Assembly: GCA_008921705.1 (NCBI GenBank)
Contig: VFFE01007656.1
Location: 241,013 to 305,012 of the forward strand
From: Burhinus oedicnemus
Lineage: Eukaryota; Chordata; Aves; Charadriiformes; Burhinidae
DNA length: 64,000 nucleotides
Direction: 5' to 3'
The first letter of the stretch is position 1. Every line of letters starts with the position of its first letter. Below, one piece after another: positions 12,486 through 24,934 of the stretch. A program made the translations under genes and the position numbers. The notes below the pieces were generated by a model. That model worked only from the letters and a program-made list of their open reading frames with translations. It searched no databases and was not told the origin of the DNA.

Positions 12486-13654
12486 AGTTACAACACTGAC
12501 AATGGCTTTAAAAGGATGGTCTTGCCTGGCTCCTGGTAAAAGATGTTAATTTATTGTAGTCTGTTCTTTATTTGATTATCAGTTTATTAAAACTGCCTGA
12601 GGTGATAGCATTTCTTCTGGAACAAATCCTCTGCTCTCTCCTGTAATCTGTTACCAGCTCTATTGGCAAGACAAAGGCAAGTGGCTGTGGCTTGTTTGGG
12701 GAATCATGCCCCCTTTCAGGGGAGGAGAGGCAGGAGGAGATGGGAGCAGAGCTGGGTTTCAGTGGTGTAGCCAAGTCCTCCCATGCCCTCCAACCCAGAG
12801 GAGCTGTCTGCCGGGAAGGGGCATCTCTGAAAGAAGGTGTAGTTGTCAGCTTCTCTTCTGTCTTGGACATACTCGATTTTCATTTGTTGAGCTCACCTAC
12901 ACCCTGAAGAGCTCTTCTGTGGTGTGTACCGAGTCCCTGGGGATACACTCTATTGCAGCCCAGACTCTCAGCCCTGCCTAGCAGTGACCCTTCACCTTCT
13001 GCACAGCAAAGGGCCATTGCACCCCCATTGCACTCTCCTTTTCTCTAGCTCTTTCAGTCCAATCGTGATGCACCCCCAACACCACTGCTCCGCTCCAACA
13101 GGCCTCTCCCATCCTGTGAGTCCCCTAGAATGGGAGTCCTCCTCGACCCTGCTCTCTCCTTCCCTGTGGCAGCATTACTTCAATCCTCAAAACCAAGTGC
13201 CCAGCACCCAGTTACACTCCCTAATCCAGAAGTTTGCTGGAAGTCATCACAGGTACACTATTGCTGTCAAACTGCAGGAAAAGATGTGGCTGATTTTTCT
13301 CAGGCCATCCACACAGCAACAAAGTCCATTTGTATTCAGAGAGCCAACCCTCCCGTGTTTGCACTCAGGGATGGAGTTATTGCAGCAAACTGTAACTCCT
13401 GCTGGAAGCGCTGCCTGGTGCAGCCCCAGTCCTACTGAAGCTGCATCCAGCCTTGCCTCTTCCCCATACCTCTGCCAGCCCCTGCAAAGCATCGGCCCCC
13501 TTCACCCCTCTCAGCAGCTGCAAATGCTTATTCCCCTTCTCCCGATCTGCCCTCCAGCTCAGCCACAAATGTACTGGAATATTTTTACAGTGACAGTAGC
13601 TTGTTATAGACTGCAGTGCCTGCCACATAAAAGTCAGCAGCAACATCGAGGAGC
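12486..13654. other. Unique non-coding DNA
   Basis: No repeat or gene recognised. A 258-codon plus-strand frame (12924-13700) runs through it, rich in Pro, His, Gln, Ser and Leu, with several overlapping frames on the other strand. It runs into the SINE-like fragment at 13.65 kb, which argues against a real exon. Confidence 0.5.
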
Positions 13655-13730
13655 GATTAATGATAATGGTTCACATTTTATACAGTGCCTTCCAGTCTAA
13701 GTGTTGCAGGGCACTTAGCAGGTTGCATCA
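13655..13730 (+). repeat. Possible ancient SINE/LINE tail fragment
   Basis: The words ATGATAATGGTTCACATTTT, TACAGTGCCTTCCAGTCTAA and GGCACTTAGCAGG resemble the 'tttatatagtgcctttcat ... caaagcacttaac' pattern of old amniote MIR/L2-type elements. The match is short and diverged, so the family is uncertain. Confidence 0.3.
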
Positions 13731-14365
13731 AAATACAGCCCTGTGTTTCCTCCAGAGACAGAAAAACAGTCCCCTGGAGAGTGCAACGTGAAAGCTGGGT
13801 TAATGGCACACGGCAAGCATTGTCCAGGAGCCTGGGTGGGCAGGCAGAGGGGAAGGTTGACTTCCTTCCTTCTGAACTGGAACAGGGCACCCAAATCTTT
13901 CAAACAGCTTTAAAAAGCATCACTTACATGCCTAACAATGACCCAATTTCAGTGTTTTTTTTAAGACACTGCTATTGTAATTCCTGGAGGCTTTGGGGCA
14001 AGGCTTGGGGCAGATTTACGTTTGGCTGAGGGGAGAAGTAGCCCCTTACACTCTTGCTAGACCTGCAACTTGGACTCTAGGGGACAGGGCAGAAGAGAGG
14101 TGGACACTTTCCAAGACCTGCTGAACTCCCTCCTCTTCTCTCCTTGCTCCTTACAGGCGTTTTGAAAAGAAAGCCGCCTTCAGCACTGATGATTGTTGCA
14201 GGACAAGGCGTCTGAATTAAGGCAGGTTTCATCCATACCGGGGAATCTGCATATTGCCAAGGCTAATGTCTCCACCCTCAGTGATGTTTCTGAAACATCT
14301 TCATCGCAACTGAGGACTGTCTCAGCTGACCCGTAATCTAATTTTCTTCCTTTCTGTCTTAGACA
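13731..14365. other. Unique non-coding DNA
   Basis: No feature recognised between the SINE-like fragment and the CR1 fragment. Confidence 0.5.
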
Positions 14366-14582
14366 TGTACAGCTGGGAGGGACCTCAGGAGAACATTGCA
14401 TCCCTCCCTCTTTCACTGAAGCAGAATCATATATACCCAAAACGTCCTTGCCAGATGCTGGCTAAGCCCACCTTTATAAGCCTCTGAGGGAGGAGATTCA
14501 ATGACTCTCCTGGATAACGTGTTCCCATGCCTCACTCCTCTCATAATTAGAAAGCTTTTCCTTATACCTCACCTGAATTGTC
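14366..14582 (-). mobile_element. Old CR1 LINE 3' fragment, reverse orientation
   Basis: Read on the plus strand this begins with AGCTGGGAGGGACCTCAGGA, the reverse complement of the CR1 3' end ('aggtcccttcc...'). It continues through sequence matching the 3' coding/UTR junction of CR1: GGAGATTCAATGACTCTCC, a phrase corresponding to the 'vertebrate CR1 stretch around the last codons', and TAGAAAGCTTTTCCTTATAC. The terminal 8-bp repeat is lost and divergence is high, so insertion is old. Only about 215 bp of a roughly 4.5-kb element is present, which is normal 5' truncation. Confidence 0.75.
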
Positions 14583-15285
14583 TTTTTGCATTTTTTCCTC
14601 TCCCATTCATTACAAATAAATAAGTAATGAACCAAGCAGTTTTCCTGCCCCCTTGCTCAATATGAACTTTTGACATGACCCATAGCAAATAAGCCCCACC
14701 CAAAACTTAATTTTTTTGTTCCCAAGCAGGAGGCACTTGAGATTAAGGCCTGAGACCTCAAGAAAATTGATTTGCACAAGTAAGAGGCATATATGCAATA
14801 TGTTGATTATAAACCAGCACTCCAGGATTTGTACTCCCACAATGAATGTGGTGCCTCAGGGCATTAAGCTCCTGACTCACGTGTCAGTGTTACAGGCAGA
14901 GATGGCTGAATAATTCATCAATAATCCTACAAATTTGGCTTCCATTCCTGTCTGTGAGCTCTCTGCATGAAGATGTCTCTCCCAGAATCTATTCATTAGG
15001 TGAGGTTATGCATAAAAATGGCAGAGGGACTCTGGGTGTGAAACCCTGGTCCTAATGGAAGTTTTGAATTTGCTTTGCCTTGCAGCAGAAATTAGTTGCA
15101 AACATTCAGAACTCAAAAAGAGAGCTGTTTCAGATTGGCTGCGTTGCTCACATGGCATTGCGTCTGTCTCCTGAGTAGCTGAACTCAACCCCTGGAATGA
15201 GTTTCCGGGGTGAGTAAGAGTATCACATTTGATTTCCATTAAAGTGCTATAATATTGCTTAAAATTCACTTCTCTCAGTCAGAAT
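14583..15285. other. Unique, moderately AT-rich non-coding DNA
   Basis: No repeat or gene recognised between the CR1 fragment and the TCTA/TCTG microsatellite. Confidence 0.5.
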
Positions 15286-15320
15286 GATCTATCTATCTGT
15301 CTGCCTGTCTGTCTATCTGC
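15286..15320 (+). repeat. TCTA/TCTG tetranucleotide microsatellite
   Basis: About eight tetranucleotide units of TCTA, TCTG and one CCTG. It is short and interrupted, so probably only weakly variable. Confidence 0.85.
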
Positions 15321-16559
15321 AAAATTTTATTTCTAGAGCACCCATCACTGCACCATCTAATTATTAATTCATCCACTAGAATGTTTGCTGCAAGCTCACA
15401 TCAAAGGCATGTAGGTATAACCAGAGTAAGTCAGTTGAAAAATGCAAACAGGTATTGTCTGAAATCTGCTGGCCAAGACATTTCCCTATATCTAATCCCA
15501 GTTTCCCAGGCCCTTTAAACTGCCGAACAACATTCACAAACCCAGAAAAGGGCAGGGGGCAAGGGGGGTGAAAATAAATGACACTTTAAATTTGCTCAGG
15601 GGTGACAAAGTTTGTAAGGAAATGGTAAAATCTGATATAAGGGAGAAGAGTGTGATTATTATTTGTCTTGCAGAGAGTCTGGGAGCCCCCAGCCAAGTGT
15701 CAGGACACTGCCTACAAGCAGCCGGTGAAAAGACCAGAATGGCTTAACAGCAGCTTTCCAGTAGGCAGGAGGCAGTGATAATACCTTGAGACAAGGCACA
15801 AAGAAAGGGATAGATCATGTCTTGAGAAACAGAAAAGAAACCAGTCAGAGAAGGGATTACTGGGATCGTTCAGGGAAAGGCAAGACGTGCAGAGAAGGGG
15901 CTGGCATTTTTGCCTAACACAAGTGAAGGCTGAAAGGGCATCTGCTGTCTGCGGCTAAAAACAGCAGAGGGAAAAGGAGGCAACTTCAGTCCTCCAGCTA
16001 ACGAGCAACAAAGGAGGGCAAAGAGAGAAAAACATTTGTGGCTACATAGACCAGAAAGAAGAACGAGGTTCTTTGCCATCAGGGCAACCAGACCCACTGG
16101 TATTTGCGAGGACAAACAATAGCCAAACTGAAGATGCTCTCCACGCTGGAGAAGGTCACGGCCCATGGAGAGGACTGCACTGGTCGCACCGGCCATAGGC
16201 CATTGTGTCATGCCACCAGGGCTGCCTGCGTCCCTGGCCACTCATTTCCCAGACGTGCCAGGTTGCTCCTCGCCTGCCTCAGGCTGATGCTGGCCGGGCA
16301 AGCCCTGGCTGCCCCACAGAACTCGCTTCACCTGCCCAGCTGCAGGATCACTGACCTCTAGCAGAGGAGCAGTAACAGCCAGCAGTCAGTACCGGTCTCC
16401 TTTACCCCACCAGCACCTAACCGCAGCCTTGGCATGTGCTTTCACAGAAGTGGAAGAAATAAGTACAGATTTCACCGTCAGTTTTCTCATGGACCTTAAA
16501 ACTTCCCTGGGTCAAAGACAGGGAAAAGCAAAGCACATCGCTGTCGGCAAACGTTTCAT
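15321..16559. other. Unique non-coding DNA
   Basis: Purine-rich in 15780-16070, otherwise ordinary. No repeat or gene recognised. Confidence 0.5.
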
Positions 16560-17000
16560 GAATGAGTCACTTTCCCCTCACCCTGGTTCCCCGCCGTCCC
16601 CACCAGGTGACAGTTCACGTGGGAGGATAAATATAAATAAAGAGAAGGAAGCTGAAGCATTTTGATGACTCATGTAATATTCATTTTGAATTAATTTGTA
16701 CATGATTCTATAAAAAAGATACATTCCATAAGATTATTTTTGTGAGCTCTAATTTGCTGCTGGCAAGGAGCAGCGTTTGGGTCTTTTATGGGTATTAGTT
16801 CCATAGTGTATAGCAGGAGGCAGAGGAAGTTTAATTATGATTCACTGAGCCACATTGTGGGTATGTTTTAAAGCCACTTAATTAGTGTAGAAATATACAG
16901 CTGTAATTATCCTGAAATATGGCCTAATTAACCTATGGAAAACCCATACACGTGGCTCAGGAAACTTGGAAGCATTAATAGTCTATTAATATACCGGAGC
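16560..17000. promoter_or_regulatory. Strong candidate conserved non-coding island: AP-1 pair and TAATTA cluster
   Basis: An AT-rich block with sharp GC-richer flanks. It holds AP-1 words TGAGTCA at 16563-16569 and TGACTCA at 16666-16672, and four TAATTA homeodomain cores at 16832-16837, 16879-16884, 16914-16919 and 16925-16930. The last three fall within 52 bp. Such dense TAATTA clustering is typical of conserved enhancers near developmental transcription-factor genes. This is among the best regulatory candidates in the window, but it rests on motif density rather than alignment. Confidence 0.35.
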
Positions 17001-17644
17001 TGACAGCCCATCACACTCACATTTGGGAACAGGAAGGCAGAAGCTCCTCCAGTGTGACCTCCCATTGAGAACAGCTACCCGTGGAAGGTAATGTCTGACC
17101 TTCCCTGTGCTGGGAAGGACTGTGGCAGGTCTGGTGCACCTCCTGCCACAATCTGTGTACGTGAGCTGGGGTGAAGTTGCTGTGGTCTGACTTTTCTACT
17201 GATCACCCCAGCCCCTTTCCTCTGTTCTGTCCTCTTCTTAAATCCTGAAATGCATCTCCCTACGTCTGCTGTCCTACATCCTTCCCGCTCACTGCAGCCC
17301 TCGCTAGACATTTGTGGAGGCTCAGGAAACACACAGGGTGTCCTCAGCCACTTCAGCCATGCCCTGTCATTTCCCGCTCTCTGGAACTAGAAACGATTAA
17401 ATGCTGCAATGGACCGTTCTTTCGTGGATGACTTCCCATCCCTGGAGCGTAAAGTAGATATCAGGGAGATAGCTAAAGTGTGGCTAAAGCAAAAAAGGTG
17501 ATGGCAAAAGGTCTCATGTTTATTCCTGGGTGTTAAAGCTGATAAAACCAGGAAGAACCAATTATCACTTCAAAGACACCTTGATATCACAGGGTTTTCC
17601 AAACCATCTTGCAGACCCAAGAAATCAGACTTGCATTTTGCCCT
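17001..17644. other. Unique non-coding DNA
   Basis: No repeat or gene recognised. Confidence 0.5.
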
Positions 17645-17818
17645 TGGAGCATTGCCTATAGGAGCCTTTACAAAGCAGAACAGCAAATTAATGCCCTGTC
17701 CCTCAGCCCCATCACTTTATAGATGAGGAAACCGAGGCACATGCCTGGAAATTAAATTCCCTGATGATGCTTTCCTTGTGCCCTGCTCTAACAATCAGAT
17801 CATGCTGCCTCTTAGCTG
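17645..17818 (+). mobile_element. MIR-like ancient SINE
   Basis: The word ATAGATGAGGAAACCGAGGC at about 17719-17738 is close to the MIR core 'acagatgaggaaactgaggc'. It is followed at the expected distance by AACAATCAGATCATGCTGCC, resembling the MIR 3' portion ('...accactgggctactgcc'-type). The left part (CCTTTACAAAGCAGAACAGC) is also compatible. Divergence is high, as expected for a SINE family that stopped moving long before birds arose. Confidence 0.55.
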
Positions 17819-19587
17819 GGAAAACAACCTGATTTTAACAGAGCTTCATCTTTCGGGAAGGGGCATTTACTTCCACTTGAGCTAAAGAAGCAGGAGAAAG
17901 ACCATCTCTGAATTGGTAGGGAGGGGTGATGGGGGCTGAAAGGAGCGAGGTGGAGAGAGAAGACAGGAAGGCAGCAGCTGGTGTGAGGTTCTTCTTTAGG
18001 CAGAGCACATAACCAAATATTCAAGCAGCATCTTCATCCTTTGGTGATCAAAGCAACAGAAATTGAATCCGGCTGTAATCATCCACAGGGTAGTTTGCTT
18101 AAAATTCCCCTAATTATGGAAGTGCAGAAAATTACTGCTCTATGATGCACTGAATAGGAAATTGAAGGCTCCCACAACCCAACTGCTGCCACTGCAGCTT
18201 AAAGAGAAAAGACAAGGGAGGTTCAGGGAAAAGGAGAGACAAAGAAATACATGGGAAAGTGGCAGGATGTGTGAGCAGGGGGCCAGGGAGGGGAAGACCA
18301 AGACAGAAAGGTAATTGTCTCTCTCCCTCTGTCTGGGAGGCCACCAGAGGCCACCAGTTTTGGAGAGCTGTGAGCTAAAGAAAGCCCTGAGAGAAATACA
18401 GGCCTTGCTAAGGCCCTTCCACTTTGCCAGCAATAGCAATTCTGCTGTGACACACTTGACACTGTACCTCAAGCAATATTTTATCCAGAGCTTCTGGTTG
18501 AAACTCAGAGGACTCTTCTGAGTACCATTCTCTCTGATATGCGAGGGCGGGGTATCTCTGTATATAAATAATCTGAATTATTGCATCCCAGAGTGTTCTT
18601 CCAGCAGCAGTTTCTCATGATAGATGACAGCAGGTACCACAGAGGTCTCGGCCACCCAGCTGAGTCACTTAAGGACAAGGGGCTGGAAGAGGGTGTTTTG
18701 TCTTCAGAAGAGATCTTCTCTTTTAAAAATACCTGTCTCTTAGGGTGGTTCTCACGCCTGCTCAGAGACTGCCCTCCCCTCATCCTCTTCAGACGAGCTG
18801 CTGTGAAGTGTGGATCCCAGCTCAGCCCTGCCCTGCAACCTGGCCGAGTGGTCGTGCTGGGCGCATGGATAGCTTTCTTTTTTCATGGGTGGCTGAGTTT
18901 GTCTAAGGCTCCTGATGCCAAGTGACATCTCAAGGGGGCATTCTGTTTTCTGTGGCTCTTTTGTCCTATTTAAGCAGGGAGCATCCTTCAGTGTCTCTGG
19001 GGTCCCTCCTCTGGACAAACATTTGCTGCGTTGTGGTTCTCTAAGAGGGACTCAGAACACACTTGTCTTGCTCCAGATGTTTCATATTAGGTGTGAGAGA
19101 GAGCTGGCTCCATCTCTCTCAGGAGCACACACAGTCTGTGACTAAGAAGAACACTTTGCTTACTTAATATCAGTGTCATTTCTAAAGCCCTACATTCACT
19201 TAGAGTGAATGAGATCACCAGTGCAGTGCAGAGCGTGTGCTTCCTGCAGTCACAGGTGGCTCTTTTGGCTCCAGTTTCCTTCTCCCAGAACTGTGTGCTA
19301 CAGTACATCAAAAGCGGCTTACAGGAGTCAAATCATCCTCCAGGGAATACCACCCCCATTAGAAACCAGCGCTGGGGCAGGAACACCACAAACAAGTGTA
19401 ATTCATCCCACCAGCATGTTTCTACTCAAATAAATCCTCCACTTCTTTTGAAATAAACAACAACGGAAAATAACCAGTGACAGAAAAATGTATATTTTTG
19501 AAACTTCATCTGCAGAGGCCTTAGCAACTGTGGTGCAGCACCCATGAGCGATCTTCAGCCGAGGGCTTAGTACCTGTGACCACAGGA
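17819..19587. other. Unique non-coding DNA with a small AT-rich patch
   Basis: A TAATTA core sits at 18111-18116 in an AT-rich patch (18040-18150). The word AGGCCACCAG is tandemly duplicated at 18338-18357. No gene or dispersed repeat recognised. Confidence 0.5.
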
Positions 19588-19745
19588 GAGTTCAGGTGGG
19601 AAGGGACCCCGGGGGGTCTGTAGCCCAACCTCCTGCTCAAAGCAGGGCTACCTGTGAGTTCAGAGCAGGTCACTCAGGACTTGATCCAGTTTGGTCCTGA
19701 CAGCTTCCAAGGATGGAAGACTGCACAGCCTGGGCGATGTCTCAG
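19588..19745 (-). mobile_element. CR1 LINE 3' fragment, reverse orientation
   Basis: Plus-strand words GGTGGGAAGGGACCCCGG, AGCCCAACCTCCTGCTCAAA, GCAGGGCTACC, CAGGTCACTCAGGACTTGAT and TTCCAAGGATGGAAGACTGC follow the reverse complement of the CR1 3' region in order. About 155 bp remains. The terminal ATTCTATG-type repeat is not evident. The 5' edge ends after GCACAGCCTGGGCGATGTCT, within the sequence normally reading 'ctctgggcaacctgtt'. Confidence 0.88.
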
Positions 19746-20879
19746 GGCAATGATGGTAATGAGTGGTTTATGGGCTTAGCAGACATCAGTGGAAGAGGAG
19801 GAAACTGAGACTTGGAGAACATCGCGGCAGAACAACAGAGGGGCTTTTGCAGCAGAGTGTTTTGTTCTCCTTCAGTCATAAGCACTGGCTCCCCTTTGCT
19901 GTCACAGCTGCTGACTCCAGCAATAACACGAGAGAGTTGTCTGCCTTCCCAAGGTACCTCCAGAGCCGAGCCAGTTTGCCAGGCAGCTGTAAGTCTCAGG
20001 TCTGTCTTTGCACACATCCTGGCTTCTGTTTGAATTGAGGTGCCTGCAGTACCTGGTAATAACATGGGACATTAGTCTGCTGATGACTTTGCATAACAAG
20101 AGGATTGCAATTAACATGATGATCCTTTCTTGTGTTTGAGCACGTTGGCATGGGTCATGAAGTCGGTGTAGCAAAATGATCCAAAGGGAGTTATTTATCT
20201 AGCTGTAAAGGGGCCGTGTTCCTGCGGAAGCAAGAACTCCAGTGTAAGGTAGCTGCTTACGGCTGCATGTGTCAGTCATCGCTTGCCTCCGCTCGGGTGG
20301 CACCAAGGCTTATGCGTGTCTGCTGACTGCAGTATGATAGCGACCTGGCGCCCAGGGGAGGGCTGGCCTCCCTGGCTTGGAACATGCCCTGAAGCCTGCC
20401 AGTACTCTCATGTCCTGTGTCCCCTGCCTGGAAAAGCCAGATCTCTGCCTTGTGCAGAAATGTCTGACCCTGCCAGTTGAGTTCAAGGGATAGAGCGATT
20501 TCAATGCCTCAGGTTGGAGGAGAGAAACCCGGGTGAGTTAGGACACAATGTGTTCGGCTCTTGGCTGTGCTCCAGCAGGAGCCAGCCTTCCTCCTGAGCA
20601 ACTCCAAGCGCCATGTCCTGGGCCACCAAACCACAGACACCCATAACATGCTCTCACTCACAGAGGCATTCCCCTTCTTTCCCTTCTCTCTGCAAGAGCC
20701 AGTATTGATTTCCCAAGGCAGAGCATCCTGTAAGAGCCTCTCGAGCCTATGTCTGAACAAATCAACGTTTGCTCCAGTCATTATCTGTGCAAAGACCTGC
20801 ATGCCCAGGCACACACAAGCAGCAGACTGTGTTTGATGATATGCCATCTTCCTGCGACGGGAATCGATGTCTCTCTACT
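19746..20879. other. Unique non-coding DNA
   Basis: Just after the CR1 fragment, GAGGAAACTGAGACTTGGAG at about 19798-19817 resembles a MIR core but stands alone, so it is not called. Nothing else recognised. Confidence 0.5.
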
Positions 20880-21180
20880 CCCTTTGCCTCCACCTCTCCT
20901 GCTGCCGCTGTAATCACTGGCCAGTAATAAATGAGAGGGATTTATGATTACTGTGTGGTTAACCAGCTTATGGCAATTAACCGAGATGTACCTGAAAGTT
21001 TGCTGGCAAGTCCCCAGGGATCCCGCTGTGTTGGAGGAGAAGTGAGGGCCTGTAAGAGAGAGAGAGGCTCTCTCACTTGGACAGCTTATTGAGATGCATC
21101 TCTCCCTGGTTAAACTAATTTTCTCTAATGAAGTGATAGGCTGATGAAGTGATGAAGTGATCAGGAGGGTTCTTTCATTA
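20880..21180. promoter_or_regulatory. Candidate AT-rich regulatory island with short tandem repeat
   Basis: Contains TAATCACTGG, GCAATTAACC and AAACTAATTTTC words in an AT-rich block. At 21142-21163 the octamer TGATGAAG is repeated twice in tandem with a third diverged copy, and a related AATGAAGTGATAGG sits just upstream. Regulatory status is inferred from texture only. Confidence 0.18.
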
Positions 21181-22714
21181 GAGATGTGTGGCAGGGAGCT
21201 TGCGTGGATGAAGGTGGACTTCCACTCTCCCCCCACTCCCTGTACAAGCACTACAGGGTCCCAGTCCCTGATCGGTCTCCAGGGGTTGGCACGGCAGCCT
21301 TATTTTGGGGAGCATGCAGGTGGGAAGGACAGATTGCCCCGGTGGGATTCAAGCTTTGCCCATACGGCCTCCCTGTTCTGTCCTACCTTGACAAAGTACC
21401 TATCACAGTGCTCTTTATCGAAGCGATGCCAGGACATGAGTTTTCAGACTATTTCCCACCACATTTCCTAAGGCCTCTCCACATTGTCCCACAGATAAAT
21501 GCCTCCAAAAACAAATCCTCTTCTCCCCTGCCAGCACCAACCAGCACTCAAGCTTGCTTCATTCCTCCAGCTGGCTGGTTCCCAGCATCCACCCGCAGCA
21601 GCCCATCTGGAAAAGCCGTGCATATGTGTGAGAAGGGCAGCACCTCTGGAAACCTTCCCGCCGGCACTCATGCAGACACACAGCTGGTTGATTCTGGTAC
21701 ATTCAGGGCGATCTCTCGCAATCCCATTTGGATGCAAAACAGCATGGTGCCATCTGTATGTAGTGAGGGTTGATTTCAGCCAGAAGGAGTCTCAGCCTGT
21801 TATGGATAGCCATGGGACTTGAGCTGCAACACAGAGCTTTCCCCTTCCACTGAGCGGGAATAACTGTCTCCCTCAGGCTGTGCGCCTCCCACCCTGCAAG
21901 TTACACCAGAGTAAGTCCAAAGGGCTGAGCGAACCAGTTGCACACACACTACTGGTAGGAACAGGCTGAAACATGACCAGTCCTATCCTTCCTCTTTGCA
22001 TGCCTGCACTGTCCTGCTGGGAGCCAGAGCAGCAGCCACTATGGATAAGGGGGGCACCTGGGAAGTTTGGGGTCCAGAGAGGGGGCCCTGAGTGTCGCCT
22101 TGGAGGGCAGAAACCGTGAGGACTGGATTCCATGAATGTGGAGCCTAAAGCCCAGGCTCAGGGAGACAGCAGGTGAGGAGCTTGCAAGCATTTCACACAG
22201 ACTTTTTTCCTATCAGACTTCACCCACGTTTTCAGATCACATGAAGTTTTCCATTCTCTCTCCACCTCTCCCTTCGGAGCTGTATTAAAGTCCTGTGTCA
22301 TTCCTGTCACTTGAAAAGACCATCCTTCCCGTTCCCTTTTCCCTGCAAGCATTATTATCCTAAGCAAGATTCCACAAAAAGGACATTTCAGTCTCTGCAG
22401 CATCTTTTTGGGGTCCTTTAACACTTAAAAAATGTAAGTAGGGTATTAACCATGCGAGAACTGCTCTTTCTCAAGGAGGAACAGTGCTTTACCGGGATGT
22501 AAAGCTCTGCAATGGAAGAGTCTGGATATCCAAATCAGCTATCCTCCCTTCTTACACTTCAGATGTAACATGCATGGTCAGTGCCTCTTTTGTATGTATC
22601 TCATTGTAAAGCCGGATGAATACAGGGTTTTAAATACTCTCATCACACACTGTTGCACAGTACTATCTTTCTATTTCTTTAGCCCAGGTTTTTCCCTCCC
22701 GAGCTGTGTATTTG
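21181..22714. other. Unique non-coding DNA
   Basis: A 195-codon plus-strand frame (21186-21773) has no recognisable feature and overlaps other frames on both strands. No repeats recognised. Confidence 0.5.
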
Positions 22715-23260
22715 ATAGTCAACTTCCAATACAGTTTGAACCTTGTTTTGCATAACTCTAAATCATTTCGTTAATGAAAAAAACCAAACCACTATAAAAC
22801 AAATATAAAAAATATGAACAGCTAATCTTTCCCTTATATTGCAAGGATTAAATAAACAGAAATATCAGCAGAAAGTATTCTAGACACGTTGGGCTGCCAT
22901 AAAATTTAGTAGGTGAACTGTTAATTTACATATTCCCAAAATGCAATAGGGTGACACTTTTGAAATTAAAAACTGATGATACGAATGGCATTTAAAGTTC
23001 ATTTAATATTATTTGTTAAAATTCCACTGACAAATCTGTCATATGTATAGCAGATCCTATTACTAGAAGAAGAAAAAAAAAGCAATTGAAATCAAAACCC
23101 ACCCCAACACTGAAGGGTCTATTAAGGCAGTAGATGAGAATTTGCATTATCAAATAATCCTAACAGGAGATTTTATAAATGGAAATGTAAACTGTAGAGG
23201 GTTTTAAATGTTAATTTATACCAATAACTAGTTTTATAAACAGACTTGACTATGTTTCTC
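22715..23260. other. AT-rich block of unknown role
   Basis: This is the most AT-rich half-kilobase in the left half of the window, with short A runs (for example around 22775-22815) and words such as AAATCATTTCGTTAATG. It lacks the clustered TAATTA cores of other islands. It could be conserved non-coding DNA, a matrix-attachment type sequence or simply a neutral AT-rich stretch. Confidence 0.3.
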
Positions 23261-24309
23261 CTAGAGACAATAAGAAAATGTTTCCCTGGGGGATTGGGAG
23301 TACCCAAACAGCAGCAGTTGTATTTCTGAATAAGAAATCTGCAACCACCTGGGATTCAGATGAAGAAGTGCAGTCGAATGGATAGTGCAGTGCACGGTCT
23401 GTCAGTACAGTGGGTTTGTCACTGGCCCTGCTTCTTGCTTTCTCTGTGACTCTGAGAAAGGCCCTTTCCCACCCATTTCTGACGTGTAGGTCTTGCTTCC
23501 CATAGGAATGTATGGCACCACTCACAGAAAAAGCCCAGTCTCATGCTATCTTGCCGCTATAATAATACCGTCAACCCTTTGATGCTGCTGCAGCAGCAAA
23601 TTCTCATTCTCTCTGATTTAATGCCTAGCATGGAATCCCATCCATTGTAAGGAACCCCATCCTGCAGGGACTGCTGCTGGCTCTCCCAAAAAATCGTCCT
23701 GGGTCTCTGGATCCTAAAAACCAAGTGAATCCCTACTGCCAGGTAGCAATACAGAGCTAGTGATCCCCAAGCCGACATAGGAGATGCTGCAGAACACTGA
23801 AAGGGAAGCCATCCCTTGGCCTGAAGCTTGGAAAATGGTTTCTACTGACCAAAAAGATGCAGAGAAAGACTCCTTCTGCACAAAGTGAAGTATCCTGATT
23901 TAAATGACAGATGGCTCATGCACCACCTAAAAGAAGCTAGATATTTGGATTTCTTTTTGTTTGTTTGTTTATTTCCCCCTTACATAAATATGGAAGGAAA
24001 GCATTGCAGGTGAAATGGTGCATGGAAATTAATCTGGTTCATAGTCCTCATAAATATTAACAGTGTAGTAAATATGTAACCTTATCCGTTTTTCCCTCTC
24101 CTTTCATCTCTTCTAAGTTATTTTCACCAGGGAAGGTTAAGTAGTTGGGGTGGTTGTGTTGGTAAATGAGACCATGGCAAAAGGGAAGGTTTTCATCCAG
24201 ACCCAGTACCTGCAGCGGTGTGATCAAAGCCGTGCTACCTATGTGAAAAGTGATTCTGCACCACATTGTGTGGCTGCAGAGTATGGTCTGAGGAAGGTTC
24301 TACCCCACC
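23261..24309. other. Unique non-coding DNA
   Basis: Contains a short TTTG repeat at 23956-23973 (GTTTGTTTGTTT). No gene or transposable element recognised. Confidence 0.5.
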
Positions 24310-24460
24310 AGCTCCATTGGCCACAGGGGTAAACTGAGGCACCAAGGGGTGCTGCAGTTCACTCCCAAGTCTGGGGGTGACAGGTCCTGGTGCTCTGACC
24401 TTGCCAGTAGCCAGGGCATCTCAGAAACAAACTTCTCAGGGCCAGTCCAATATCGGTCTG
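24310..24460 (+). repeat. Possible MIR-like SINE remnant
   Basis: The words CACAGGGGTAAACTGAGGCA, GTGCTGCAGTTCACTCCCAA and TGCTCTGACCTTGCCAGTAG follow the order of the MIR core and its 3' part. The match is diverged, and could be coincidental. Confidence 0.35.
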
Positions 24461-24712
24461 CTAGAAGAAGCACTTCCTCCCACCCTGTACCCTGCAATGC
24501 ACCCACCTCTCTGCTCCTCCCTCCGTGTCTCACCTTGTGCCTGGAGCTGCACAGAGAGGAGAGCCCAAAGCCAGCCTACCTGCGCTTCCCACCCAGTGTT
24601 TTACTGTGAGGAAAACAAGTTCAAATGCCTGGTTTTGTCCTGCCCTTCTACCGCAGCTTAAACCATCAGTCTCCAGTCCCTTGCTGCCAGAAAGAGAAAT
24701 ATTAACAGGCTC

Positions 24713-24728
24713 GCTTTCTCTTTCTTTC

Positions 24729-24818
<90 letters not shown>

Positions 24819-24903
24819 CTCTTTCTTTCTTTCTCTCTTTCTTTCTTTCTCTCTTTCTCTCTTTCTCTCTTTCTCTCTTTCTCTCTTTCTCTCTTTCTTT
24901 CTT

Positions 24904-24934
<31 letters not shown>

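Noticed and set aside
12924..13700. 258-codon plus-strand open frame
   Set aside because: Low-complexity Pro/Ser/Gln/His-rich translation, no family recognised, and it runs into a SINE-like fragment at its 3' end.
20188..20202. TTATCTAGCTGTAAA word resembling part of miR-9
   Set aside because: Only about 11 bases match, the rest of the mature sequence is absent and no hairpin partner was found.
21186..21773. 195-codon plus-strand frame
   Set aside because: Overlapped by several other frames on both strands; no recognisable protein family.
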